The notes: generated by a model not told the origin, from the letters alone. DNA of 22,843 bases from DATGEO01 sp035310015 (GCA_035310015.1 DATGEO010000012.1:1-22843); one strand, 5' to 3'. Numbered from the stretch's first letter, positions 9,376-20,475 are shown. Numbers and translations: made by a program.

Positions 9376-9986
9376 GCGACTTCCGCGGAACGGACGGCGT
9401 GAATGAAGGCGCGCACCTTCTCCGGGTCCTTCACGCGCATCGCGGACTCGACCCCGCTCGACACGTCCACCCCATAGGGCTTGAGCTCGCGCACGACCGT
9501 GCCCACGTTACCCGGTTCGAGTCCGCCGGCGATGAACACCCGCCGCTGCGCGATGAGCTCGCGCGCCGCCTCCCACGGCCACGTCCTTCCCGTGCCGCCG
9601 CGCTGGTCGCGCGACCAGGAGTCGAGCATGATCGGGTCGGGCCAGCCGCCCGCCGCCCGCGCGTCGGGCACGACGCCGTCGCGGACCTTGATCACCTTCA
9701 TAACCGGGCGACCGGCTTCGAAACCGACCGGCTCCGAGCCGTGCAGCTGCAGCAGGTCGAGGCCGACGAAAGCGGCGATGTCGCGCACCTCGCTCGGGTC
9801 CTGGTCGATGAAGACGCCGACGATCTTCGGCCGGACGTCGATCGCCTCGATGATCGCCTTCGCCTCCTCCGGCGTGATGCGGCGCGGCGACGAGCAGAAG
9901 TGGAAGCCGAGCAGGTCGGCGCCGGCTTCCCCAGCCGAGGTGGCGGCCGCGGCGTCGCAGATCCCACAGATCTTGATCCGGACCAT
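9372..9986 (-). CDS. trpF: Phosphoribosylanthranilate isomerase
   Basis: Amadori rearrangement of N-(5'-phosphoribosyl)anthranilate to CdRP, third step of the tryptophan branch. The 204-residue TIM barrel begins VRIKICGIC with the catalytic Cys7. Later come GFHFCSSPRRI, LLQLHGSE, MLDSWS (general acid Asp) and FIAGGLEPGNV with the phosphate-binding VDVSSGVES. The ATG lies 5 bases after the trpC stop. It is a separate gene, not fused to trpC as in enterobacteria. The motif CGIC replaces the common CGIT, a tolerated change. Confidence 0.95.
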
Positions 9987-9991
9987 GGTGC

Positions 9992-10780
9992 CTACCGGAC
10001 GGCGGCGAGGTCCTCGATGCACGCCGCGGGGTCGGGCGACCGCATCAGCAGCTCGCCGACCAGGATCGCGTCCACGCCGGCCGCCCGCATGCGCCGCGCG
10101 TCTGCGGCACCGTGGATGCCGCTCTCCGCGACGAGGATGCGGTCGGCCGGGACCAGGTCGCGCAGGCGCTCGGTCAGGCCCAGGTCGACCTCGAACGTGC
10201 GCAGGTCGCGGTGGTTCACGCCGATGATGTACGCGCCCGCGTCGACCGCGGCCACGGCCTCGGCCTCGTCGTGCACCTCGACCAGCGACGCGAGCCCGCG
10301 GGCGGCGGCCGCATCCATGAGCCTGGCCAGCCCTTCGACCGGCAGCGCGGCGACGATCAGCAGCACCGCGTCGGCGCCGGCGGCACGCGCTTCCAGCACC
10401 TGGCGGGGGTCCGTGATGAAATCCTTCCGCAAGATCGGCAGCGAAGAGGCCGCTCTCGCGGCTTCGAGATGCGCAAGCGTTCCGCCAAACGATGCCTCCT
10501 GCGTCAGCACCGACAGCGCGGCGGCGCCGCCGGCCGAGTAGACGCGGGCCAGATGCTCGGGCCGGTAGGCATCGGCCAGCACGCCCATGCTCGGTGTGCG
10601 CTGCTTCATCTCGGCGATGACGGCGAGATTGGTCCGCCTGAGGGCGCGGGCGAAATCCTTCGGCGCGTAGCGCTCCGCCCTGTCTTCGAGCTCGGCGTCA
10701 GACACGAGAGCGCGGCGACTCTCCATCTCCGAGGTCGACTCGGCGACGAGGCGTTCGAGCAGTCCGGTCGCCACGCTCAC
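9992..10780 (-). CDS. trpC: Indole-3-glycerol phosphate synthase
   Basis: Ring closure of CdRP to indole-3-glycerol phosphate. The 262-residue TIM barrel has an N-terminal helical extension (residues 1-45). Active-site motifs are AEMKQRTPSMG, LRKDFITDPRQV with the catalytic Lys, LIVAAL, LVEVHDEAE, GVNHRDLRTFEVDL and VAESGIH. The GTG start overlaps the trpD stop as GTGA. The next in-frame possibilities inside would remove part of the helix. No fusion to trpF. Confidence 0.95.
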   Translation of the reverse strand: MSVATGLLERLVAESTSEMESRRALVSDAELEDRAERYAPKDFARALRRTNLAVIAEMKQRTPSMGVLADAYRPEHLARVYSAGGAAALSVLTQEASFGGTLAHLEAARAASSLPILRKDFITDPRQVLEARAAGADAVLLIVAALPVEGLARLMDAAAARGLASLVEVHDEAEAVAAVDAGAYIIGVNHRDLRTFEVDLGLTERLRDLVPADRILVAESGIHGAADARRMRAAGVDAILVGELLMRSPDPAACIEDLAAVR

Positions 10781-11774
10781 GCGCGCGAGACCGCCGCCCA
10801 ACGGTCCAGCACGCCGCTCGCGCGGCCGGAGTCGATCGCCTCCGCCGCCGCTCGGATGCCGTCCTTCCACTCGCGCGCCACGCCGGCGGCGCGCAGGGCG
10901 GCGGCGGCGTTGAGCAGCACGACGTCGCGGCGCGGGCCCTTCGCGCCCCCGAGGACCTCGCGCGCGAGCCTCGCGTTCTCTTCGGGGCCGCCGCCTTTCA
11001 CCGCCTCGAGCGGGGCCCTCTTGATGCCGAGCTCCGCCGGGTCGAGCTCGTATTCGTGGCGGCGACCGTCGATCTCGATCACGTGCGACGGCGAGGACAC
11101 CGACAGCTCGTCCATCCCGTCGTCGGAGTGGAAAACGATGGCGCGCTCGACCCCAAGCCTCATGAGGACCTCGGCCATCTTTCCCGCCATCGCGCCGTCG
11201 GCGACGCCCAGCGATTGATAGCGCGCGGCCGCGGGGTTGCACAGCGGGCCGAGCACGTTGAAAACCGTGCGCACCCCCAGCTCCTTCCGCGGCACGCCGG
11301 CGAACCGGAACGACGGGTGAAAGATCGGAGCGAACAGAAAACCGATGCCCGCCTCGTCGATGCAGCGGGCAACCCCTTCGGGCTGGAGGTCGACCTTGAC
11401 GCCGAGCTGCTCGAGCACGTCGGCCGAGCCGCACATCGAAGAGGCCGCGCGGTTGCCGTGCTTCGCGACCTTCGCGCCACACGCCGCCGCGACGATGGCC
11501 GCGAGCGTGGAGATGTTGAAGGTCGCGAGCCCGTCGCCGCCCGTTCCACACGTGTCCAGCAAGTCGGCGTCGACGGCGATCGGCGTCGACATCTGGCGCG
11601 CCGTACGGGCGAAACCCGTCAGCTCGTCGACCGTCTCGCCCTTCATCCGCAGGGCGACGATGAAGCCCGCGATCTGGACCGGCGTCGCGTCGCCGCGCAT
11701 GATCGTTTCGAAGGCCGCGCTCGCCTCCGCTTCGGTGAGCGATTCACACCGGACGAGCTTTGCGATCGCGTCGA

Positions 11775-11778
<4 letters not shown>
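10777..11778 (-). CDS. trpD: Anthranilate phosphoribosyltransferase
   Basis: Adds phosphoribose from PRPP to anthranilate. The 333-residue protein has the N-terminal helical domain with LTEAEASAAFETIMRG and then the glycine-rich PRPP loop TCGTGGDGLATFNIST near residue 80. KHGNRAASSMCGSADVLE, FAPIFHPSFR, RTVFNVLGPLCNPA and the metal-binding DGMDELS follow. The GTG start overlaps the trpG stop (GTGA). Length and motifs are complete. It is independent of trpG, unlike the enterobacterial TrpGD fusion. Confidence 0.96.
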
Positions 11779-12365
<587 letters not shown>

Positions 12366-12567
12366 CAGTGACCTGCACCCGCGCGGGGGCCCGCAGCCCG
12401 GAGCCATCCGGATGGACAGTGCCAAGGATGGCGTGGCAAGAGGAGGAGCCCATCGGTAGATGGGTGACGACGAATGCCGGGCCCCCAGACGCCGGCATCA
12501 GACGCCGAAGGCGTCCCGGCCGTCCTGGGGCGCCGGATGCGGGCTCCCGTCGCGGTGCAGGTCACTA
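12366..12567 (-). repeat. Structured inverted-repeat element between trpE and trpG
   Basis: This is the only large gap in the trp/aro block. It is bounded by an imperfect inverted repeat: 12367-12401 pairs with 12533-12566. That includes a perfect 12-base outer stem (agtgacctgcac with gtgcaggtcact) and about 31 base pairs in all, broken by single-base bulges or mismatches. Inside are smaller hairpins: 12501-12515 (gacgcc/ggcgtc), nested within a larger GC stem, and 12449-12464 (cccatc/gatggg). The 5' arm begins in the trpE stop codon, and the 3' arm covers the trpG ribosome site. ATG triplets flank the repeat symmetrically, one base outside each arm. No U-tract follows, so it is not a simple terminator. 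It could be a translation-coupling RNA or a small MITE-like insertion. Confidence 0.7.
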
Positions 12568-13980
12568 CATGCCCTCCGCCATCTCCACGGCCTTGAACAT
12601 CGCGCCCGCCTTCTCGAGAGTCTCTTCGAACTCGCGCTCCGGCCTGGAGTCGGCGACGACGCCGGCGCCGGCCTGGACGAAGACCTCGCCGCCGGTGACC
12701 ACGAGCGTGCGCAGCGTGATCGCCATGTCCATGTTGCCGCCGAAGCCGACGTATCCGAGCGAGCCCGCGTACACCCCGCGCTGCTCGGGCTCGAGGGCGG
12801 CGATGATCTCCATCGCTCGAATCTTCGGGGCGCCCGACACGGTGCCGGCCGGAAACGCCGCACGCAGGGCATCGAGAGACGTGCAGCCGTCGCGCAGACG
12901 GCCGCTGACAGTCGACGAGATGTGCATCACGTGCGAGTAGCGCTCGACCTCCATCAGCCGGTCGACGCTCACGGTGCCGGGCTCGGCGACGCGGCCGACG
13001 TCGTTGCGACCGAGGTCGACCAGCATCACGTGCTCCGCGCGCTCCTTGAGATCCGAGAGCAGCTCCTTCTCGAGGGCGAGGTCCTCGGCGGGATCGGCGC
13101 CGCGGCGGCGCGTGCCGGCAAGCGGCCGCGTCTCGACGCGCCTGCCCTCGACCTGGACCAGCTTCTCGGGCGACGTCCCGACGACCTGGCGGCCGCCGCC
13201 GAGCGACAGGAAGAACATGTACGGCGACGGGTTGATCGCCCGCAGGCAGCGATAGATGTCGAAGGGGCGCGCGCCGAGCCTCTTGCGGAAGCGCTGGGAC
13301 ACGACCACCTGGAAGGCATCGCCGGCAAGGATGTGCTCGCGCGCGGCGTCCACCATCGCGTGAAATCGGCCGGGCGTCATGTTGGGCTCCCAGGCCACGC
13401 CGTTCATGGCCTTGGGCAAGACCGGCGCCGAATCCTCCGCGAGCGTCTTCTCCATCGCGTCGATGCGCGCGGCCGCGTCGACGTAGTCCTCGCGATCCGG
13501 CCGGAAGATCGTGAGCAGCTTCAGCCGCCGCGTCACGTGGTCGAAGATCGCGAGATCGTCGGCCTGCAGGAAGGCGCTTTCCGGCATCGCCGGCGCCGGG
13601 CCGTCCGCGGCCGGCAGGCGCTCGAAGTGGCGCGCCGTCTCGTAGCCGAGGTAGCCGACCGCGCCGCCGTGGAAGCGCGGCACCCCGGGAACGGGCGCCG
13701 TGGTTTCCGCGGCCACGCTCTGCAGGGCCGGCAGCGGGCTGCCGCGACCCATGTCGATCGACCGCGGCCGGGCGCCGATGAAGGAGAAGCGGGCCAGCCG
13801 CTCGCCTCCCTCCACGCTCTCCAGCAGGAAGCCGGGCTCGTCGGCGGGGCAGAGCAGCGTGTACGCGCGGACCGGGGTCAGCATGTCGGCCAGGACCTCG
13901 CGGTAGAGCGGGATCAGGGCGTGCTCTTTCGCCAGCGCCTGGGCCTGCTCCCGCGTGGGGGTCAGCTCTCTCGAACTCAT
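12565..13980 (-). CDS. trpE: Anthranilate synthase component I
   Basis: Converts chorismate plus ammonia to anthranilate, the committed tryptophan step. The 471-residue protein has the tryptophan feedback-binding motif LLES at residues 52-55, followed by the chorismate-binding domain with GDAFQVVVSQRF, INPSPYMFFL, GTSPEKLV, ETRPLAGTRRRG, HVMLVDLGRNDVGRV, FPAGTVSGAPKIRAMEII and RGVYAGSLGY. These are TrpE rather than PabB features. The ATG has GGAG 5 bases upstream. An out-of-frame three-codon ATG-AGA-TGA overlaps the ribosome site, probably by chance. The gene ends ATG-TAG at the edge of the structured spacer. Confidence 0.95.
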   Translation of the reverse strand: MSSRELTPTREQAQALAKEHALIPLYREVLADMLTPVRAYTLLCPADEPGFLLESVEGGERLARFSFIGARPRSIDMGRGSPLPALQSVAAETTAPVPGVPRFHGGAVGYLGYETARHFERLPAADGPAPAMPESAFLQADDLAIFDHVTRRLKLLTIFRPDREDYVDAAARIDAMEKTLAEDSAPVLPKAMNGVAWEPNMTPGRFHAMVDAAREHILAGDAFQVVVSQRFRKRLGARPFDIYRCLRAINPSPYMFFLSLGGGRQVVGTSPEKLVQVEGRRVETRPLAGTRRRGADPAEDLALEKELLSDLKERAEHVMLVDLGRNDVGRVAEPGTVSVDRLMEVERYSHVMHISSTVSGRLRDGCTSLDALRAAFPAGTVSGAPKIRAMEIIAALEPEQRGVYAGSLGYVGFGGNMDMAITLRTLVVTGGEVFVQAGAGVVADSRPEREFEETLEKAGAMFKAVEMAEGM

Positions 13981-14052
13981 CTCATCTCCGACTTTGGCTT
14001 TCTAGGTCCCCGCCGGCTCCCTTGCGGCCGGCCGGATGTCAAACCTTATCAG
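13981..14052 (-). promoter_or_regulatory. Leader and possible promoter region of the trp/aro supraoperon
   Basis: The 72 bases between the HhH-GPD gene and trpE. On the minus strand a perfect TTGACA hexamer lies at 14042-14037, but no good TATAAT-like box sits 16-18 bases downstream. TAGAAA occurs too far away, about 32 bases. A GC-rich self-complementary stretch (ggccggcc, then a second gccggc) can form a short stem. There is no leader peptide with tandem Trp codons and no terminator-like U-run, so classical ribosome-mediated attenuation is not supported. The ribosome site GGAG is at 13989-13986. Confidence 0.35.
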
Positions 14053-14601
14053 CTAAGCCTTGAGTTTTGCCTCTTTCATCTCCCGCTTGACCGCCCGCGC
14101 CTGAGCCATCGACTCGGGCGAGTCGACGTCGGCCACCGAGTGCCACGTGGCCGCGTGCTTGTCCCAGCCCTTGGGCTTGACGTTGAACTTCTTGGCCAGC
14201 ACCGAGATGAGGATCCTGGTCTTCATCTCCCCGAAGCCGGGCAGCTTCGAGATCCTCGCCGCGAGGTCGTCGCCGTCCTTGGCGTCACGCCAGACGGCGC
14301 CGGCGTCGCCGCCGTAGTCCTTGACCAAGGCCTGAGTCATGGCCTGCACCCGCCTGGCCATGTTGCCGGGAAAGCGATGCAGCGCCGGCCGCTCGCGGAA
14401 CACCCGATCCAGCCGCTCCGGGTCCATGCGCGCGATCTTCGTCGCGTCCAGGTCGCCAAGCCGCTTCTTGAGCTCATACGGCCCGCTGAAGGCCTTCTCC
14501 ATCTTCACCTGCTGGTCGAGCACCATCCCGATGAGCAGCGCCAGCGGGTCGGTGTCGAGCAGCTTGTTGGCCTCTTCGTTGTCGGTCCAGACGATCGGCA
14601 T
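14053..14601 (-). CDS. HhH-GPD-type base excision DNA repair protein
   Basis: A 182-residue protein of the small HhH-GPD family best known from Actinobacteria (TIGR03252-like). The N-terminus shows NKLLDTDPLALLIGMVLDQQ, typical of this family. The helix-hairpin-helix is LPGFGEMKTRILISVLAKKF around residues 125-145, where DNA glycosylases bind the DNA backbone. The catalytic base and substrate lesion cannot be assigned; these proteins are shorter than AlkA or Nth and lack the Fe-S loop. The ATG lies 5 bases after the formate dehydrogenase Fe-S subunit stop, so it is probably cotranscribed with that locus. It ends 72 bases before trpE. A functional link to formate oxidation is not evident. Confidence 0.88.
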   Translation of the reverse strand: MPIVWTDNEEANKLLDTDPLALLIGMVLDQQVKMEKAFSGPYELKKRLGDLDATKIARMDPERLDRVFRERPALHRFPGNMARRVQAMTQALVKDYGGDAGAVWRDAKDGDDLAARISKLPGFGEMKTRILISVLAKKFNVKPKGWDKHAATWHSVADVDSPESMAQARAVKREMKEAKLKA

Positions 14602-14606
14602 CGCGG

Positions 14607-15478
14607 CTACTCCTTCGCCCTCTTCTGCACGAACTGAAACCCGAACCGGCCCTTCACGCAGAGGTGGCCGGACGTGACGCTCGAGTCGAGCGGCGAAGTC
14701 ACCTTGACGATCGAGTTGTCCTGCACGTGCAGCTCGAGCATGCAGCCGACGCCGCAGTACGGGCACACGGTCTCGGTCACCGCCTGCCGCCCCTCGTCCC
14801 ACGTCCCCGCGCGCCTCATGTCGTGCTCGCTCTTGAACATCAGGGCGCCCGTCGGGCACACCCCGATGCAGTTCCCGCAGTAGACACAGGCCGAATCCGG
14901 GAGCGGCGCCTCGAACTCGGTCGAGATGTGAGCGTCGAAGCCGCGGCCCGCTACGCCCAGCGCAAACGTGTTCTGTGCGTCGACGCCGCAAGCCTCCACG
15001 CACTTGTAGCAGAGGATGCAGCGCGAGTAGTCGCGCACGTAGAGCTCGTTGTCGACCTTGACCGGCTGCTCGACGGTGGCCGCCGCCGGACCGAAGCGGT
15101 CGGCCTTGACACCGTAGCGCTCCATCCATCCATGCACCTCGGGCGCCGTGAGCGCCATGTCCACGGAGGACGCGAGCAGCTCCAGCACGACGCGGCGGCT
15201 CTGGCGCACGCGCTCGGAGTCGGTGAGGATCTTCATGCCGCGCTCGACCTTGCGCGAGCACGCGGGGACGAGCACGCGCGACCCTTCGACCTCGACCACG
15301 CACACGCGGCACACGTTCACCGGCGTGAGCGTCTCGAGGTAGCAGAGCGTCGGCGTGTCGATGCGCAGGCCGCGGCAGGCCTGGAGGATGGTCGTGCCCT
15401 CGGGGACGTCGACCTCCTGGCCGTCGACGTTAACCGTGAGCATTCGCTTCGGCAGGCCGACGAAGGTTGCAGTGGCCA

Positions 15479-15479
<1 letters not shown>
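14607..15479 (-). CDS. Formate dehydrogenase Fe-S subunit: N-terminal module of a split alpha subunit (NuoG-like)
   Basis: A 290-residue electron-transfer protein corresponding to the N-terminal part of NAD-dependent formate dehydrogenase alpha subunits (FdsA type). Domains in order are a [2Fe-2S] fold with C46, C57, C60, C74; two [4Fe-4S] ferredoxin motifs C154-C157-C160-C164 and C198-C201-C204-C208; and the molybdopterin-oxidoreductase Fe4S4 motif C239-x2-C242-x3-C246 with C274, followed by VKGRFG whose Lys276 matches the Lys between cluster and cofactor in E. coli FdhH. The protein stops 14 residues after that Lys, exactly at the domain boundary. The NuoG His-Cys3 cluster region (residues 100-125) contains no cysteine. 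It starts TGATG with the NuoEF fusion. The catalytic remainder is encoded two genes upstream. Confidence 0.88.
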
Positions 15480-17316
<1,837 letters not shown>

Positions 17317-17317
<1 letters not shown>

Positions 17318-19224
17318 CAGCCGGGAACCGGGGCGGCGAGCTTGTCGACGCGGATCGCGCTCGCCTTGAACTCCGCCGTGCCCGACTTGGGGTCGGTCGC
17401 ATCGATGGTCAGCACGTTGGTGGACGCCTGGTCCGGGAAGTGCAACGACATGAACGCGAGGCCCGGGCGCAGCGACGCGTCGAGCTTGACCGGCGCCTCG
17501 ATGGAGCCGCGGCGCGAGCTCACGCGCACCACCTCGCCGTCGGCCACGCCGAGCCGGGTGGCGTCGGCCGGTGAAAGCAGCAGGGCCTCGCGCTCGCGCA
17601 GGGGCGACGTGTACAGGCCTGTCTGCACTCCGGTGTTGAACGAGTCGAGCCGGCGGCCGGTCGTGAGCCGGATCGGAAACTCGTCCGACAGCTGGTCGAC
17701 CGGCGGGTCCTGCTCCACGACGCTGAAAGGCGCGCGCGGTCCCTCGACCGGGTCCTTCCACAGCCGCGCGTGCAGGAACTGCGTGCCGGGATGCGACTCG
17801 TCGGGGCACGGCCACTGGATGCCGCCGAGCTCGTCGAGCCGGTGGTAGGCCATGCCCGCGTGCATCGGCGAAAGGCTGCGGCACTCGTCCCAGACCTGCT
17901 CGGCGGTCGGCGTGCCCCAGTCGCAGCCGAGGCGGCGCGCGATGTCGGAGATGATCTCGATGTCGTCGCGGGCGCCGGCCGGCGGTTCGAGCGCCCGGCG
18001 CACGCGCTGCACGCGCCGCTCGCTGTTGGTGACGGTGCCTTCCGACTCGGCCCAGCCCGCGGCCGCGGGCAGGACCACGTGGGCGAGCTCGGCCGTCTGG
18101 GTGAGGAAGATGTCCTGCACGACCAGGTGATCGAGCGCGCTCAGGAGGCGCACGGCGCGCGTCTGGTCGGCCTCCGACCGCGCCGGGTTCTCGCCGACTA
18201 TGTACACGGCCTTCATCTCGCCGTGCTCCATCGCCTCGAACATCTGGCTCAGGTGATAGCCCCGCTTGGGCTGGATGGTCACGCCCCACGCCTTCTCGAA
18301 CTTCGCCCGGAGCGATGCGTCCTCGACGTCCTGGAAGCCCGGCAGCTTGTTGGGGATCGCGCCCATGTCGCCGCCGCCCTGGACGTTGTTCTGCCCGCGC
18401 AGCGGGTTGAGGCCGCAGCCGTAGCGCCCGACCTTGCCCACCAGCAGGCCGAGGTTGATGAGCGCGAGGACGTTGTCGACCGCGTTGTGGTGCTCGGTGA
18501 TGCCGAGCGTCCAGCAGATCATCCCGCGGTCCGCGCGCGCGTACGCGTGCGCGACCTCCTTGATGGCGTCGGCCGGCACGCCGGTCTCGCGCTCCGCGCG
18601 CTCGAGCGGGTAGGCCTCGACGCAGCGCGCGTAGTCCTCGTAACCGGTGGTGGCGCGGTGGATGAACTCCATGTCCGCGAGGCCGGCGTGAATGATCTCG
18701 CGCGCCATGGCGTTGGCGAGCGCGATGTCACTGCCGACGTCGAGACCGAGCCACAGGTCGGCAAACTCCGCCGACGTCGTGCGCCGCGGGTCGACCGCGA
18801 TGAGCCGCGCGCCGTTGCGCACACCCTTGAGCACGTGGTGGAAGAAGATCGGGTGCGTCTCCCTCGCGTTGGAGCCCCAAAGGACGATGAGGTCGGTCTC
18901 CTCAGCCTCGCGGTAGGAAGAGGTTCCTCCCCCGGCTCCGAACGCTGTCGCCAGACCGACGACTGAGGGGGCGTGTCAAGTCCGGTTGCAGCTGTCGACG
19001 TTGTTGCTGCCCATGACGGCGCGCGTGAACTTCTGGGCGATGAAGTTCATCTCGTTCGTGGTTTTGGAGCAGCTGAACATGCCGAAGGCGTTCGGGCCCT
19101 GGGCGCGGGCCTTGGCGAAGCCGGCGGCGGCGCGGTCGATGGCCTCTTCCCAGCTCGCCGGGCGAAGTCGGCCGCCGTCCCGCACGAGCGGCCCGGTCAG
19201 ACGCTCCAGTTCGCGGTCCACCAA
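17317..19224 (-). CDS. fdhA: Selenocysteine-containing formate dehydrogenase catalytic subunit (split alpha, C-terminal part)
   Basis: About 635 residues with one in-frame TGA at 18978-18976, read as Sec83. The context CNRT-U-HAPSVVGLATAFGAGGG is the formate dehydrogenase active site (Sec-His pair, equivalent to Sec140-His141 of E. coli FdhH). The frame continues without damage on both sides, and a SECIS hairpin follows. Other motifs are LIVLWGSNARETHP, LIAVDPRRT, NPLRGQNNVQGGGDMG (active-site Arg), YIVGENPARSE, LPAAAGWAESEGTVTNSERRVQ and the C-terminal molybdopterin-binding domain from LTTGRRLDSFNTGVQT. It begins at DRELERLTGPLVRDGG, immediately after where the Fe4S4 domain should be; that domain is the separate gene at 14607-15479. 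The start is TTG (19224) or the following GTG; it lies 8 bases after the aminotransferase. Confidence 0.9.
18947..18978 (-). promoter_or_regulatory. Selenocysteine UGA and bacterial SECIS hairpin in fdhA
   Basis: The UGA at 18978-18976 is followed, within the coding region, by a 6-base-pair stem GUCGUC/GGCGAC (one U-G pair) closed by the pentaloop GGUCU. In E. coli fdhF the SelB-binding loop GGUCU begins 19 bases after the UGA; here it also begins at the 19th base. The bases just after UGA are CACG in both. Loop identity and spacing together make chance unlikely. The element predicts SelA, SelB, SelC and SelD elsewhere in the genome. Confidence 0.87.
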
Positions 19225-19232
19225 AGGGAAAT

Positions 19233-20423
19233 CTAACCCCTGTGCTTCGAGTTCGTCTCCAGGAAGCCGCGGATCGAGGCGAGCCCGTGCTTCAGCTCGT
19301 CCTCGGACTGCGTGTAGGCGAGCCGGATGAACCCCTTCCCCGCCGCGCCGAACGCGGTCCCGGGCAGCACGGCCACGCCGGCCTCGGTGAGCAGCCGGTC
19401 GGCGAGCTCGCGGTCGTCGAAGCCGGTGCCGCTGATGTTCGGGAACGCGTAGAAGGCGCCCTGCGGCCGCTCGCAATGCACGCCGGGCATCTCGTTGAGG
19501 CCATCGACGACGAGGTCCCGGCGGTGCTCGAAGACCTTGACCATCCGCGTCACCGCATGGGCCGACTCCGGAGTGGTCAGGGCTTCGATGGCCGCGATCT
19601 GCGTGAACGCCGCGGCGCACGACGAGGAGTTGATCATCAGAGTGTCGAGCTTGGCCGCGAGCGCCCGGGGTGCCACGGCGTAGCCCAGCCGCCAGCCCGT
19701 CATCGCGTAGGACTTCGAGAGACCGTCCATCAGCACCGTCCGCTCGCGCATGCCCGGCTGCGAGAGCGGGGACACGTGCTCGAACCCGTACACGAGCTGG
19801 CTGTAGATCTCATCCGAAACGAGCATCAGGTCGTGCTTCTGTGCGAGCTCGCAGACGAACTCGACGTCGTCGAGCGTGAGCACGCCGCCCGTGGGGTTCT
19901 GCGGCGTGTTGATGATGATCATCCGTGTCTTCGGCGTGACCAGCGACTCGAGCTCGTCGAGGTCCAGGCGAAAACCCGTCTCCTCGCGGAGCGTGACCAT
20001 GCGCGGGATGGCGCCGATGAAGTTGACCTGCGAGTGATAGGCGGGATAGCCCGGGTCGGGCAGGATCACCTCGTCGCCCGGCTCGATGCACGCGAGCAGG
20101 GTGAACAGGAGCACGTTCTTCGAGCCCGGCACGAGCACGACGTCCTGAGCCTCGACCTCGGTCTTGAGCATGCGCGAGACGAACTCGGCGACCGCCTGCC
20201 GCGCCTCCATGATCCCGCTCGCCGGCGTGTAGTGCGTGTAGCCGCCCTGGAGGGCCGAGATCGCGGACTCGATGATGTTGTCCGGCGTCGCGAAGTCCGG
20301 CTCGCCGATCTCGAGGTGGACGATCCGCTTGCCGTCCGCCTCCAGCCGCCGCGCCTTGGCCAGCACCTCGAACGCGCCTTCGGTGCCCAGCCGCGACATG
20401 CGTTCCGCGAAACGGACGGTCAT
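19233..20423 (-). CDS. Class I aminotransferase (aspartate aminotransferase-like)
   Basis: A 396-residue PLP aminotransferase of fold type I. Substrate and cofactor motifs are HLEIGEPDF at the N-terminus, GYTHYTPASGI, NPTGG with N176, SDEIYS with D204 and Y207, the Schiff-base lysine K237 in GLSKSYAMTGWRLGY, and FRLAYTQ-like GFIRLAYTQSEDEL with the C-terminal carboxylate-binding Arg. It is typical of the Iγ AspC/aromatic aminotransferases. It could supply the last transamination for Phe or Tyr, but the donor is not certain. The ATG at 20423 is chosen over an in-frame ATG at 20465, which would overlap one of the palindromes. It is first gene of the fdh block and ends 8 bases before fdhA. Upstream are twin palindromes that may control it. 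Confidence 0.9.
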   Translation of the reverse strand: MTVRFAERMSRLGTEGAFEVLAKARRLEADGKRIVHLEIGEPDFATPDNIIESAISALQGGYTHYTPASGIMEARQAVAEFVSRMLKTEVEAQDVVLVPGSKNVLLFTLLACIEPGDEVILPDPGYPAYHSQVNFIGAIPRMVTLREETGFRLDLDELESLVTPKTRMIIINTPQNPTGGVLTLDDVEFVCELAQKHDLMLVSDEIYSQLVYGFEHVSPLSQPGMRERTVLMDGLSKSYAMTGWRLGYAVAPRALAAKLDTLMINSSSCAAAFTQIAAIEALTTPESAHAVTRMVKVFEHRRDLVVDGLNEMPGVHCERPQGAFYAFPNISGTGFDDRELADRLLTEAGVAVLPGTAFGAAGKGFIRLAYTQSEDELKHGLASIRGFLETNSKHRG

Positions 20424-20452
20424 GCCCGAATCGTATCCAGTCGGGTCATTCC

Positions 20453-20475
20453 GCGCGTCTTGCACAAGACGTGCG
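20453..20475. promoter_or_regulatory. Palindromic operator-like repeat, proximal copy
   Basis: A 23-base sequence containing the near-perfect palindrome gtcttgcacaagac (20457-20470). It lies 30 bases upstream of the aminotransferase ATG and is 20/23 identical to the distal copy. Two of the three differences are compensatory across the dyad (C..G here, T..A there), so symmetry is being conserved. The regulator family is not recognised. An RNA hairpin is an alternative reading. Confidence 0.55.

Noticed and set aside
12366..12567. T-box riboswitch in the trpE-trpG spacer.
   Set aside because: A short match to the ACCGCG part of the T-box motif exists at the 5' end of the spacer, but the full motif is incomplete, it lies at the wrong end, and there is no room for a specifier stem upstream of it.
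12366..12567. Rho-independent terminator between trpE and trpG.
   Set aside because: Hairpins are strong but none is followed by a U-tract, and trpG would be cut off from its pathway.
13981..14052. Classical Trp leader-peptide attenuator before trpE.
   Set aside because: No short reading frame with tandem Trp codons and no terminator/antiterminator pair fits in 72 bases.
12460..14637. A 725-codon open frame on the plus strand opposite trpE and the HhH-GPD gene.
   Set aside because: Its translation is rich in His, Arg and Ala without domain motifs, as expected for the antisense of GC-rich genes. TrpE on the other strand is unmistakable.
18976..18978. Interpretation of the fdhA TGA as a pseudogene or sequencing error.
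   Set aside because: The position matches the known Sec site, the frame is intact on both sides, and a correctly spaced SECIS loop follows.
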